From contig UQPB01000028.1 in assembly GCA_900542835.1 (NCBI GenBank), forward strand, positions 1 through 44,862: a stretch of 44,862 nt of DNA, written 5' to 3'. Shown here piece after piece: positions 1 to 7,277 of the stretch (position 1 is the stretch's first letter; the number at the start of each line of letters is the position of its first letter). Made by a program: the position numbers and the translations under genes. Source of the DNA: an uncultured Pelosinus sp. Its GTDB lineage: Bacteria > Bacillota > Negativicutes > Sporomusales > Acetonemataceae. The notes under the pieces are model-generated. The model was not told the origin of the DNA. It worked only from the letters and a program-made list of their open reading frames with translations, and did no database searches.

Positions 1-1258
1 GAAGAGCAAACATGTCCAAAGAAATTATACAGTTGAATGAAGAAATCATCAAGGTGGAACTGAAAGAACTGGTGCGCAGCAGCGTGGAGGAAACGCTCAA
101 TAACTTGTTAGATCAAGAAGCCAAAGAGCTAACCCAAGCAGCCCGATATGAGCGTACTGAAACCCGTCAAGGCTACCGCTCCGGTCACTACGACAGGCGG
201 TTGACTACTACCTCCGGCGATGTCACGCTGAAAGTTCCCAAGCTCAAGGGCATTCCTTTTGAAACCGCCATTATCGAACGCTATCGCCGGCGGGAAAGTT
301 CCGTAGAAGAAGCGCTCATCGAAATGTGTCTAGCCGGCGTATCCGTCCGGCGAGTGGAAGACATCACCGAGGCTCTGTGGAGCAGCAAGGTATCGCCGTC
401 CACCATCAGTGAGTTGAATAAGAAAGCCTATGTCCACATTGAAGAGTGGCGCAGTCGGCAGCTGCAAAGTGGCAAGTATCCCTATGTTTACGTCGACGGC
501 ATTTACTTGCGCCGCAACTGGGGCGGTGAATATGAGAATGTGAGCGTATTGGTGGCTATTGCCGTCAACGAAGATGGCTACCGTGAAGTGCTGAGAGCAG
601 CAGAAGGCATGAAGGAAGACAAAGTCAGTTGGCTGGAGTTCTTCAAATGGCTGAAAAGCCGCGGTTTAACAGACGTCCAACTGATCATTGGCGACAAATG
701 CCAAGGGATGCTGGCAGCGGCAAGTGAGGTCTTCCCCCAGGCCAAATACCAGCGCTGCACTGTTCATTTTTACCGCAATGTCTTTTCAGTCGTTCCCCGC
801 TCCAAGATTAAAACGGTTGCGAAAATGCTCAAAGCGATTCATGCGCAGGAAAGCAAGTCCGCTGCCCGTGAAAAGGCCGTGCAGGTGGCAAAAAGCTTAC
901 GTGACATGAAACTCAAGGAGGCAGCAACCAAAATCGAGGAAAGCATCGAGGAAACGCTTGCTTATACCGACTTTCCCGGCGAGCACTGGACAAGAATCCG
1001 GACGAACAATGTGATTGAGAGACTCAACCGGGAGATCAGGCGGCGAACCAGGGTCGTAGGTGCTTTCCCCGATGGGCAGTCAGCCCTGATGCTGGTCTGC
1101 GCCCGCCTTCGCCATGTTGCTGGAACCCAATGGGGCAGTAAAAAGTATATGAATATGAAACATCTAGAAACTACCGACCTTGAGTCGGATTTTAGTGCTG
1201 ACTGATTTTTCTACCTAGGACTGCAAACCTTTTTGCGAAACTTTCTTGACACTACCCA
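1..1258 (+). mobile_element. IS256-family insertion sequence, left end outside window
   Basis: The element holds one transposase gene. About 50 bp past its stop lies a terminal stretch ending near 1257 (GAAACTTTCTTGACACTACCC at 1237-1257), which resembles an IS256-type terminal inverted repeat. Only 11 bases precede the transposase start, so the left repeat and target duplication cannot be seen, and the right boundary is an estimate. The tRNA-Val terminator begins about 65 bp further on, so the element landed close to, but not in, a tRNA unit. Confidence 0.8.
12..1205 (+). CDS. IS256-family (Transposase_mut) DDE transposase
   Basis: This 397-residue protein cuts and joins the ends of its insertion sequence. 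The DDE triad can be placed at D162 (in VYVDGIYL), D228 (in IIGDKCQG) and E336 (in NNVIERLNREIRRRTR). The NVIERLNREIRRR block and the C..H pair (QRCTVHFYRN, about 248-255) are hallmarks of the family. Length is normal for an intact IS256 transposase and there is no frameshift, so it is probably functional. Expression signals lie mostly outside the window. Family assignment is sure; the exact IS name is not attempted. Confidence 0.95.
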   Translation: MSKEIIQLNEEIIKVELKELVRSSVEETLNNLLDQEAKELTQAARYERTETRQGYRSGHYDRRLTTTSGDVTLKVPKLKGIPFETAIIERYRRRESSVEEALIEMCLAGVSVRRVEDITEALWSSKVSPSTISELNKKAYVHIEEWRSRQLQSGKYPYVYVDGIYLRRNWGGEYENVSVLVAIAVNEDGYREVLRAAEGMKEDKVSWLEFFKWLKSRGLTDVQLIIGDKCQGMLAAASEVFPQAKYQRCTVHFYRNVFSVVPRSKIKTVAKMLKAIHAQESKSAAREKAVQVAKSLRDMKLKEAATKIEESIEETLAYTDFPGEHWTRIRTNNVIERLNREIRRRTRVVGAFPDGQSALMLVCARLRHVAGTQWGSKKYMNMKHLETTDLESDFSAD

Positions 1259-1321
1259 GTCCATATCACCTCATATTAGCCAAGTTCAATACATTATGGG
1301 CATCAAAACGGGCATCAAACA

Positions 1322-1356
1322 TGAAAAAAGGGCTTACGGCCAAGCCATAAACCCTT
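1322..1356 (-). terminator. Rho-independent terminator of tRNA-Val
   Basis: Read on the minus strand, a 13-bp stem (two G-U pairs) with a 3-nt loop is followed by six T residues. It starts 9 nt after the encoded CCA end of the tRNA, so it ends that transcript. Confidence 0.9.
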
Positions 1357-1364
1357 ATATTTCC

Positions 1365-1439
1365 TGGTGGGGCATGCTGGTTTCGAACCAGCGACCTCTT
1401 GAATGTGAATCAAGCGCTCTCCCACTGAGCTAATACCCC
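1365..1439 (-). tRNA. tRNA-Val (anticodon CAC)
   Basis: A full cloverleaf folds on the minus strand. It has a 7-bp acceptor stem (GGGGTAT/ATGCCCC, one G-U), a D arm AGCTCAGTGGGAGAGC, a 5-bp anticodon stem CTTGA/TCAAG around loop TTCACAT (anticodon CAC, codon GUG), and a T arm GCTGG-TTCGAAA-CCAGC. CCA is encoded in the DNA. It stands as a single-tRNA unit with its own promoter and terminator. Confidence 0.96.
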
Positions 1440-1453
1440 GCAACGATATTTCT

Positions 1454-1462
1454 AGTATAGCA
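1454..1462 (-). promoter_or_regulatory. Extended -10 promoter of tRNA-Val
   Basis: The minus strand reads TGC-TATACT, an extended -10 element, ending 14 nt before the first tRNA base. No good -35 hexamer is visible 17 nt upstream, which fits an extended -10 promoter. Confidence 0.6.
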
Positions 1463-1468
1463 AAAGGA

Positions 1469-1519
1469 CCGGAAAATATCCACCCCTTATTGGCTGCGAA
1501 GCAGCAGTTTATTTTCCGG
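1469..1519 (-). other. Nested inverted repeat between tRNA-Val and the 3D-domain gene
   Basis: A perfect 10-bp inverted repeat (CCGGAAAATA at 1469-1478 and TATTTTCCGG at 1510-1519) encloses a second 5-bp hairpin (GCTGC-GAA-GCAGC, 1493-1505). It lies downstream of the 3D-domain gene on the minus strand and could be a second transcript end, but it has no T run. Confidence 0.5.
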
Positions 1520-1535
1520 ACAGAACGGACGTTCC

Positions 1536-1579
1536 AGCAGATAAAGGACTTTGCTTCGACGCAAAGTCCTTTATCTGCT
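1536..1579 (-). terminator. 19-bp perfect hairpin overlapping the stop of the 3D-domain gene
   Basis: Two 19-nt arms (1536-1554 and 1561-1579) pair perfectly around a 6-nt loop and reach into the stop codon region of the gene that ends at 1579. It lacks a clear T tract, so it may act as an mRNA 3' stabiliser as much as a terminator. Confidence 0.6.
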
Positions 1580-2235
1580 TAATCCAGAATATAGACCGGT
1601 ACTGTCCTGCGGCCAAACCGCAGCGCTTCCTGCCGGTTTTCATAAGCCAGATCAATACGGTGGCCCTTGATATAGCCGCCGGTGTCATCGGCAACCGCGT
1701 ACCCGTAGCCCTCTATGTACAAACGGGCACCAAGCGGAATGACGCGGGGATCGACTGCGACCAGCCCTTTGCGGAGCCGGTTGCCGCGGTAGGTGTAGGA
1801 ACCGTTGCCGGGATCCTCGCTCGTATAGGCCGAGGCTTCCATGTGAATGACGCGGCGGTAGCGGTCAGGCGTGCCTTTGGCCCGCTGCAAGGCATCGATC
1901 ATACTGCGGTCGGCCATTCCTGTCACCGGCAGCGAATAACGGGCCTGAAACCGCTCAATGGCCGCGCGGGTGGCCGGGCCGAAGCTGCCGTCAATCGCGC
2001 CGGCGTAAAAACCCGACTCGGCCAGCAATTGTTGAATTTTGACGACCTGCTCACCCTTTGCCCCCTGTGTCAGCACCGGGTCGGCTGATGGCGGCGGCCC
2101 CAGCGGATATTCCTCCGCCAGCGAAGCCGCCTGGCCGGAGCGAACAGTGCCGGCGGCTTGCTGCGCCGCTGCGGCCAGCATTCCACCGCTGGAGAATACA
2201 AAAGCCAATAGGCAGACTAACAGTTTCTTTCTCAC
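1579..2235 (-). CDS. Secreted peptidoglycan-binding / 3D-domain cell wall hydrolase
   Basis: A 218-residue exported protein with a signal peptide ending about residue 25 (AAAAQQ), a PG_binding_1 repeat (about 58-115, QGAKGEQVVKIQQLL to PVTGM), and a C-terminal 3D domain. The three aspartates of that domain are visible in VDPRVIPLG, VADDTGG and RIDL. The combination is typical of Firmicute lytic-transglycosylase-like autolysins and of spore-cortex hydrolase relatives. Start GTG at 2235 is chosen because AAAGGAG lies 7-8 nt upstream. It is monocistronic between hairpins. Substrate (vegetative wall or cortex) cannot be told from sequence. Confidence 0.88.
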   Translation of the reverse strand: MRKKLLVCLLAFVFSSGGMLAAAAQQAAGTVRSGQAASLAEEYPLGPPPSADPVLTQGAKGEQVVKIQQLLAESGFYAGAIDGSFGPATRAAIERFQARYSLPVTGMADRSMIDALQRAKGTPDRYRRVIHMEASAYTSEDPGNGSYTYRGNRLRKGLVAVDPRVIPLGARLYIEGYGYAVADDTGGYIKGHRIDLAYENRQEALRFGRRTVPVYILD

Positions 2236-2588
2236 GGGTCATCTCCTTTCTAACGCTAACAGACTGTTAAAAACGAAGATACCTTGACCGCATTACATAT
2301 GTAATTTGACAACCAAGCGGCAACCTGCTGCCCACGGCAGCTTCCGGCGGTTGCACCGCCCCAAACTAGGCTCTAACACGATCAAGCTACTCTGTCTCAT
2401 TTTAGCACAGAAAGACCTTTGGGAAAAGAACAATGATTTCCAGATCCAGGCACGCAGCCGCTTGCGGCAACACAGGAAAAAGAAGCAAGCGGAGCAGCCG
2501 GCCGCAGCGCCAAGCCATTCCCCGCTTGCTTTCTTTCCCCTGCCGCCGCGGTTCTCACCGGACGACAGTCGCTGGTTTACGGTAATTA
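2236..2588. other. Intergenic: structured leader of the 3D-domain gene and the ECF operon terminator
   Basis: No gene is supported here. On the minus strand a possible promoter (TTTTCC-17-TAAAAT, -10 at about 2398-2403) would give a leader of about 160 nt to the GTG at 2235. The leader contains small perfect hairpins (GGCGG-TTGCA-CCGCC and GCTGCC-GTG-GGCAGC), a 14-bp perfect palindrome ATTACATATGTAAT (2292-2305) and TAACAG-A-CTGTTA just before the RBS. These could be regulatory, but no known riboswitch class is recognisable. The ECF terminator lies at 2475-2535. Confidence 0.5.
2475..2535 (-). terminator. Terminator of the ECF transporter operon
   Basis: On the minus strand AAGCAAGCGG (2531-2522) pairs with CCGCTTGCTT (2492-2483) around a GC-rich loop and is followed by TCTTTTTCC. 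It lies 54 nt after the ecfT stop. Confidence 0.8.
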
Positions 2589-3272
2589 TCAGCTAAACGC
2601 CCCCGCCCGCAAGGCGATCAAGCCGGCGGTTACCGCTGTCATAAGCAGCAGCAGCAGATAATCTGCCGGGCGCAGTGCCACACTGGTTAGAAAGCTGCGG
2701 CGCGAGGCATTAAAGCCCCGCAGTTCCAATGCCATCGCCATCGTTTCCGAGCGGCTGACCGAACGCAGCACCAGCGGTTGAACAATACTGAGAAAAGAAA
2801 TAAAGCGGTGGATCAAGCCACCCTTGACTTCGTAGCCGCGGCATGCCTGCGCCTCCTGAACGGCTTTGCTTTCCGCCAGCAGGTCAGGCACAAACCGCAG
2901 CGAGGAAGTAAACAAAAAGGCGTATTCATAGGGAATGCGGCATTGGGTAACCAGAGCCGTGGTCAGGTCCTGCGCCCTGGTAGCGGCAAACAGGATGATA
3001 AAGGCTGTCGTCATGATCACCATCCGGGCGCCGCCGGCCACGGCAAAGCCGAGATCGCTGCCCAGCAAAACCTGCAGCCCGATCATTACCGCGACAATCA
3101 GCGCCAGGCCCTTGACAATCTGCAGCCCCTGGCGCAGCCCGTGCACCGCCAGCAGAGCGCCGGTCATCACCGCCGCCGCGACGCATAAGAACGGCGGCGA
3201 CTGCAGCAAAAAGGCCCATATCGAAACAGCAAATGTCGCTATCAGCTTGGTTAACGGTGCCAGCTTAGCCAT
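2589..3272 (-). CDS. ecfT: ECF transporter transmembrane (T) component
   Basis: EcfT is the membrane scaffold that couples ATP hydrolysis by the two EcfA subunits to the substrate-binding S protein. The sequence is strongly hydrophobic with several membrane segments, and shows the two Arg-Gly coupling motifs (ACRGYE and ELRGFN) that contact the ATPases. The start is set at ATG 3272 (MAKLAPLTK), which overlaps the TAA stop of the preceding ATPase gene and gives the usual EcfT N-terminus of about 227 residues. It is last in the operon, consistent with a dedicated (group I) ECF module. Confidence 0.88.
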   Translation of the reverse strand: MAKLAPLTKLIATFAVSIWAFLLQSPPFLCVAAAVMTGALLAVHGLRQGLQIVKGLALIVAVMIGLQVLLGSDLGFAVAGGARMVIMTTAFIILFAATRAQDLTTALVTQCRIPYEYAFLFTSSLRFVPDLLAESKAVQEAQACRGYEVKGGLIHRFISFLSIVQPLVLRSVSRSETMAMALELRGFNASRRSFLTSVALRPADYLLLLLMTAVTAGLIALRAGAFS

Positions 3273-4089
3273 GCGCACCACCCCGCTTTGCCAAGATCGC
3301 AGCCGCCAGCGCGCCAATATCGGCAGTCACGGCAATACCCGCCGGGGCCAGGCTGCGTGAGACACTGACCGCTGCCGGTTCACGCAGCCCGGCCGCATGC
3401 AGCAGCTTCCGGTCGCTAAAGCAGTCTGCTACCGCTCCGTCATAAACCTTGCTGCCCCGGTCCATGACCACTACCCGTTCCGCGTAACGCGCCAGTAAAT
3501 CCATATCATGTGTCACCAGAATCACCGTTTTACCGGCCTGATAAAACCGGCCAAGCAACTGCATGAACCGCTCCCGAACCGCAGCGTCCTGGCCGCTGGT
3601 CGGCTCGTCAAGCACCAGAAAATCCGGCCGCATTGCCAGCGCCGAGGCGATAGCCACCTGCTGCTTGCGGCTTTTGGCAAGGGTGCGCGGATAACAGTCC
3701 GCTAAATCGGTCACTTGCGCCAGATCCATCGCTTCAGCCACCGCCGCCGCTGTCTCCGCCGGTGAAAAGCCCAGCATCTCCGGTCCATAGGCAATCTCCG
3801 CCCGCACCGTATCGCGAAACATTTGTCTGTCAGGATTCTGAAATACATAACCGATATGACGGGCCATAGCCGCCGGTGTCAGCGCGGTTGTATCCCTCCC
3901 GTCCAGCAGGACCCGACCGGCGCTGGGCTTCAGCAGGCTCATCAGCAGCTTGGTCAGTGTCGTTTTGCCACTGCCGTTGCGGCCGGCTACAGCAACAAAT
4001 TCGCCGCGGCCAATGGCGCAGCTGACGCCGGCCACGGCGGGCGGCTGGTTTTTGTTGTAAGCGAAGGAGACATCCTGCAGTTCAAGCAA
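3265..4089 (-). CDS. ecfA2: ECF transporter ATP-binding protein A2, with atypical signature loop
   Basis: An ABC ATPase of 274 residues. Walker A is GRNGSGKTT, the Q-loop is FQNPDRQMF (typical of EcfA), Walker B is FLVLDEPTSGQD and the switch is VTHDMD. The ABC signature, normally LSGGQ, reads LAKSRKQQ. The start is a TTG at 4089, overlapping the upstream gene by 8 nt, with GGAGG 8 nt before it. With the altered signature, one of the two composite ATP sites formed with EcfA1 may be weak, as in other asymmetric ABC pairs. Confidence 0.88.
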   Translation of the reverse strand: MLELQDVSFAYNKNQPPAVAGVSCAIGRGEFVAVAGRNGSGKTTLTKLLMSLLKPSAGRVLLDGRDTTALTPAAMARHIGYVFQNPDRQMFRDTVRAEIAYGPEMLGFSPAETAAAVAEAMDLAQVTDLADCYPRTLAKSRKQQVAIASALAMRPDFLVLDEPTSGQDAAVRERFMQLLGRFYQAGKTVILVTHDMDLLARYAERVVVMDRGSKVYDGAVADCFSDRKLLHAAGLREPAAVSVSRSLAPAGIAVTADIGALAAAILAKRGGAHG

Positions 4090-4945
4090 TTTTTACACCT
4101 CCGGCTTTGAGCAAGGCGAATAATTCGCCAACAGCATCCTCCGGCTGCAGCCAGTCGCCAAAGACTGCCCCGGAAGTCTGCTCAAGCCGCTGTTTCAGCC
4201 GTGACAATGGCGGCGCCAGCACCGCCGAGCGCTCCGCCAGAATCAGCCGGGAAAGCGCTTCCGGCGTCGGTCCCGCCGCCAGTTGGCGGCCTTCCTCAAG
4301 CACAATTAACTGGTCCGCATAGGGCAGTACCCGCTCCAGGTCATGTTCGACAATCAGCAGCGTCAAGCCCGTTTCCCGGTTTAGGCGGGCCAGCAGCGCG
4401 TACAGTTCTTCCGCCCCTTCCGGATCGAGCGCCGACGCCGGCTCATCCAGTACCAGAATAGCCGGCTTTTGCGCCAGTGCGGCGGCAATGGCCAGACGCT
4501 GCTTTTGACCGCCGGAAAGAGAAGCGATTTCGCGCTTCTCCATCCCGGCCAGGCCAACCAACTGCAGCATCTCGCCAATGACCGCCGTCATCTCCGTCCG
4601 GGAAACGCCGCGGTTTTCCAAACTGAAAGCGACTTCCTCCTCGGCGGTGATGGTCAGCAGCTGGCATTCATAATCCTCCAGCACCGTGCCTACACGGCCG
4701 GCCAGTTTACCGACATCTGCCTGCAGGGTGTTCAAACCGCCCACTGTCACCGAACCGCCGACTGCGCCGCCAAAATAATGCGGTATCAGCCCGGAAACTG
4801 CATAACAGAGGCTGGTCTTGCCGGCACCGTTAAGACCGGCGACAGCGGTGAAGGAGCCGCCGGGAATAGTCATATTGATATGGCTTAGCGCCTGCACATG
4901 CCCCTGATAAGCAAATGAAAAATCCTGGAACAAGATCGAGTTCAT
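4082..4945 (-). CDS. ecfA1: ECF transporter ATP-binding protein A1
   Basis: An ABC ATPase of 287 residues with every canonical motif: Walker A GLNGAGKTSLC, signature LSGGQKQR, Walker B ILVLDEPASALDP and H-loop VEHDLE. It pairs with the A2 subunit encoded next to form the energy module. Its ATG overlaps the stop of the S component as ATGA (4945-4942), so the two genes are translationally coupled. The C-terminal about 60 residues carry the extra domain usual in EcfA. Confidence 0.92.
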   Translation of the reverse strand: MNSILFQDFSFAYQGHVQALSHINMTIPGGSFTAVAGLNGAGKTSLCYAVSGLIPHYFGGAVGGSVTVGGLNTLQADVGKLAGRVGTVLEDYECQLLTITAEEEVAFSLENRGVSRTEMTAVIGEMLQLVGLAGMEKREIASLSGGQKQRLAIAAALAQKPAILVLDEPASALDPEGAEELYALLARLNRETGLTLLIVEHDLERVLPYADQLIVLEEGRQLAAGPTPEALSRLILAERSAVLAPPLSRLKQRLEQTSGAVFGDWLQPEDAVGELFALLKAGGVKIA

Positions 4946-5517
4946 AGCGATTTTCCTTCCCTGGTTTCAGTTTGCGAGGAAAAAATCTTCCTGGCCGGCA
5001 AATACAGGATCTGGGTAACAACCGTATTGATCCCCGCCGTAGCGAAAACAACCGGCAGCATACCGTAGAGATAAACCTGCATCGGCAGGCCCAGAACCAG
5101 TTTGGTCAGCGTGACAAACGTCAGTCCGCTGGCAAACGTGGTGACAAGGCCGATTAAAGCCGGCCGCAGGTTGACCCTGCCGATTGTCAGACCAAAATTA
5201 TATTTTACCAGCAGGCAGCAGGTTATTGCGCCCGCCATTTCACTGGCCAGATTGGCATAAGGAAAAATCGACTTCGAGGTGACCAGGCCTAGCGCCCCGG
5301 CGACAACGCCGATGCCGGCCGCCTGCCCCAGGCTGGGCCGCACCAGAATCATGGCCAGGCAATACATGGCAATCGTCCAGTTCGGCATGATGACACCAAA
5401 GTTGGGACTGACCAGCCGCAGAATTGTGCCGATCGCCAGCAGCAGGGCGGTAATAGCCAGCCAGCGGTATTTGCCCCCTTTGCCTTCGATGATAACCGTT
5501 GTCTGCTGCTTCTCCAT
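4942..5517 (-). CDS. trpP: ECF transporter S component, probably tryptophan-specific (TrpP-like)
   Basis: A hydrophobic protein of 191 residues with about five or six membrane segments, the substrate-binding subunit of the ECF complex. The start ATG 5517 has GGAGG 8 nt upstream. The C-terminal half (segments ending in KLVLGLPMQVYLYGMLPVVFATAGINT) resembles TrpP/YhaG-type S components, in which the LPG..A..P..NT pattern recurs. The substrate call rests mainly on the upstream T-box, whose specifier reads UGG (Trp). It is known that trpP genes in Firmicutes are under TRAP or Trp T-box control. Another substrate remains possible. Confidence 0.72.
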   Translation of the reverse strand: MEKQQTTVIIEGKGGKYRWLAITALLLAIGTILRLVSPNFGVIMPNWTIAMYCLAMILVRPSLGQAAGIGVVAGALGLVTSKSIFPYANLASEMAGAITCCLLVKYNFGLTIGRVNLRPALIGLVTTFASGLTFVTLTKLVLGLPMQVYLYGMLPVVFATAGINTVVTQILYLPARKIFSSQTETREGKSL

Positions 5518-5546
5518 AATCGTTTCCTCCCTTGCCCCTAAATAAA

Positions 5547-5861
5547 ATAAAAAACCCCGTACCTGCAGAGAGCATTCTCTGAAGGGACGAGGGGTCAACC
5601 CGCGGTGCCACCCTAATTGGCTGTACAAGCCCGGCTCAAAAGTACGGGACACAGTCCGATACTCGCCTCCTGATAACGGCGGAGAAACCCGACGACGCCT
5701 ACTCATTCCTGACGGCAGCTGCCGCCAGCGATATGGTTCGGATCGTATCTCCCGGGCCCATTCAGCATGCTGAGCGGCGCCAAACTTCCACTGTCATTGG
5801 CTCGCTGCGGCTCTCTGCCATGCGTACTCTTCCCGGTCATTGATGATTGCATATTGAACTT
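5547..5861 (-). ncRNA. T-box leader, specifier UGG (tryptophan)
   Basis: The minus strand carries the conserved T-box AGGGTGGCACCGCGGG (5614-5599). It is followed by an intrinsic terminator (arms ACCCC..CGT..CAGAGA and TCTCTG..ACG..GGGGT, then six T, 5596-5547) that can compete with the antiterminator. Stem I is recognisable by its base GACCGGGA/CCCGGG, the AGTA loop-E element (GAGTACG) and the AGAGAGC bulge. In the specifier strand GAA is followed by UGG (5763-5758). This arrangement predicts read-through when uncharged tRNA-Trp accumulates. The leader begins just after the promoter and ends 30 nt before the S-component gene. Confidence 0.93.
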
Positions 5862-5867
5862 AACGCG

Positions 5868-5897
5868 AGTATAGCAGAGCCGCTTCCGCTTTGTCAA
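5868..5897 (-). promoter_or_regulatory. Sigma-A promoter of the T-box / ECF operon
   Basis: The minus strand shows TTGACA (5897-5892), an 18-nt spacer, and TATACT (5873-5868) preceded by TGC. This near-consensus promoter places the transcript start at about 5861, just ahead of stem I of the T-box. Confidence 0.88.
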
Positions 5898-6097
5898 TAC
5901 CTTTTTGCGTCTCACCCACAATATACCACCGTGCCGCCGGCAATTATTTTACCGCCTGAGCAGTCGCATTTTTTCAGGCAAGGACAGCATCACACCGACA
6001 TCTGCCCGCATGCGCCTGTTGAAATATTTTATTTTTGCAAATAGACTGCCGCCGTGAAGGCAAGACTAATGAAAAATAGCAGAAGAGAGGTTTTTGC

Positions 6098-6490
6098 ATG
6101 GATGGAATTGTTTGCGCCAATTGCAGCCAGTTCGCGCCTGTCACCAGCGCGGCCTGCCCCGGCTGCGGCTCTGCCTTTATTCGCAGCGGCGCCCAAAAGA
6201 ATATCATTGACCAGTTGGAACCAAATTGCCTGATCCACCGTTATGACGGCTCCGACCTGCTTGAGGCCGGCACCGTGCTTAAAAAGGGAAAAAGCAATTA
6301 CAAAGTAGCCCTGAAGTTGTCTGATTACACTAAACCAATAACCGTTCCCAGACATAAAGTCTATCATTACAATCCGGAACTGTTCGGCGCGGTTCAGGAA
6401 CTGCGCAGTCAGCGCGCCGCCAGCTCCCTGCAGTTCGAACAGCAGATCGGTTCGCATTGGAGCCGGCTGCAGCCGTTTATGGCTGACTAG
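6098..6490 (+). CDS. Small zinc-ribbon protein of unknown function
   Basis: A 130-residue soluble protein. The first 25 residues hold two CxxC pairs (CANC and CPGC) that form a zinc ribbon. The remainder is polar without a recognised domain and contains a short basic strand-rich region (VLKKGKSNYKVALKLS). RBS GAGAGG stands 7 nt before the ATG. The gene's 3' end overlaps the stop of the convergent deacetylase gene by 14 nt. A nucleic-acid-binding or regulatory role is possible but not shown. Confidence 0.75.
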   Translation: MDGIVCANCSQFAPVTSAACPGCGSAFIRSGAQKNIIDQLEPNCLIHRYDGSDLLEAGTVLKKGKSNYKVALKLSDYTKPITVPRHKVYHYNPELFGAVQELRSQRAASSLQFEQQIGSHWSRLQPFMAD

Positions 6491-7187
6491 GCGGCTTTGA
6501 CTGGCTATGCTGCAGCAGCTCGCTGACCGTCACAAACCGATAGCCTGATTCCCTCAGTTTGTCGATGACAATTGCAGTCGCTTCCGGCGTCGGTAAATCC
6601 GGCTGCCCGTCATGCATCAGTACGATAGCGCCGGGCTTAACACTGCTCAGAACAGTGGCAACGACGCGGCTGACCGGCGGCCGCCGCCAGTCGCCGCTGT
6701 CGACTGACCAGAGAATGGTTGTCTGCCCTCTTTCCAGGGCGACACGGGCAACCGTGTCATTCCAGGCTCCCCCTGGCGGCCGGAACAAAGCCGGCTGACT
6801 GGCAAGACGGCTGATCAGCTGATTAGCCTGATCCATTTCCGCTGTATACTCCGCCGTCGACAGGGTATTAAAAAACCTGTGCGTATAGGCATGGCTGGCA
6901 ATCTCATGTCCATCCCGGTAGGCCTGACGCACCATTTCCGGCTGGGCTGCCGCGTTCACGCCCAAAACAAAAAAAGTCGCCTTAACCTGCTTTTGCTGCA
7001 GTATCCGCAGCAACTGCGGCGTCGTTTGCGGCTGTGGACCGTCGTCATAGGTCAGAGCCACCAGTTTCTCTGCTGTCGGTACCTGCCGTATCGCCAGCGA
7101 AGACGTTGATGCCAATTGATAGGATCCGGCCAGAACCGCCGCCGCTAAAAAGACAATTGAGAAATTCCACCTGATTCGTATGATCAC
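6477..7187 (-). CDS. Polysaccharide deacetylase (NodB homology domain)
   Basis: A 236-residue membrane-anchored or secreted enzyme that removes acetyl groups from an N-acetylated glycan, likely peptidoglycan or spore cortex. An N-terminal hydrophobic segment (about 8-26) is followed by the five NodB motifs: TYDDGP (catalytic and metal Asp 48/49), SHAYTH (metal His 99 and 103), RPPGGAW, WSVDSGDW, and LMHDGQ. The start is GTG 7187, with GGAGG 6 nt upstream. Divergent to it lies the D,D-carboxypeptidase gene. PdaA/PdaB-type assignment is not certain. Confidence 0.9.
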   Translation of the reverse strand: MIIRIRWNFSIVFLAAAVLAGSYQLASTSSLAIRQVPTAEKLVALTYDDGPQPQTTPQLLRILQQKQVKATFFVLGVNAAAQPEMVRQAYRDGHEIASHAYTHRFFNTLSTAEYTAEMDQANQLISRLASQPALFRPPGGAWNDTVARVALERGQTTILWSVDSGDWRRPPVSRVVATVLSSVKPGAIVLMHDGQPDLPTPEATAIVIDKLRESGYRFVTVSELLQHSQSKPPSQP

Positions 7188-7277
7188 ACGCTGCCTCCGT
7201 CAAAAGGTTCTCTATAGGCACCATATGACCGGAGACGGCGTTCTATTCGCCTTATCAAGTTTTGCAGGAGGGATCAA

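Noticed and set aside
2236..2403. c-di-AMP (ydaO) riboswitch before the wall hydrolase gene
   Set aside because: The conserved ydaO segments could not be found on the minus strand.
2306..2596. 96-codon open frame on the plus strand
   Set aside because: It has no RBS, crosses the ECF operon terminator and its translation has no domain-like pattern.
5547..5861. Cobalamin or other vitamin riboswitch before the ECF operon
   Set aside because: No B12-box or TPP/FMN motif is present; the T-box sequence and specifier loop explain the leader.
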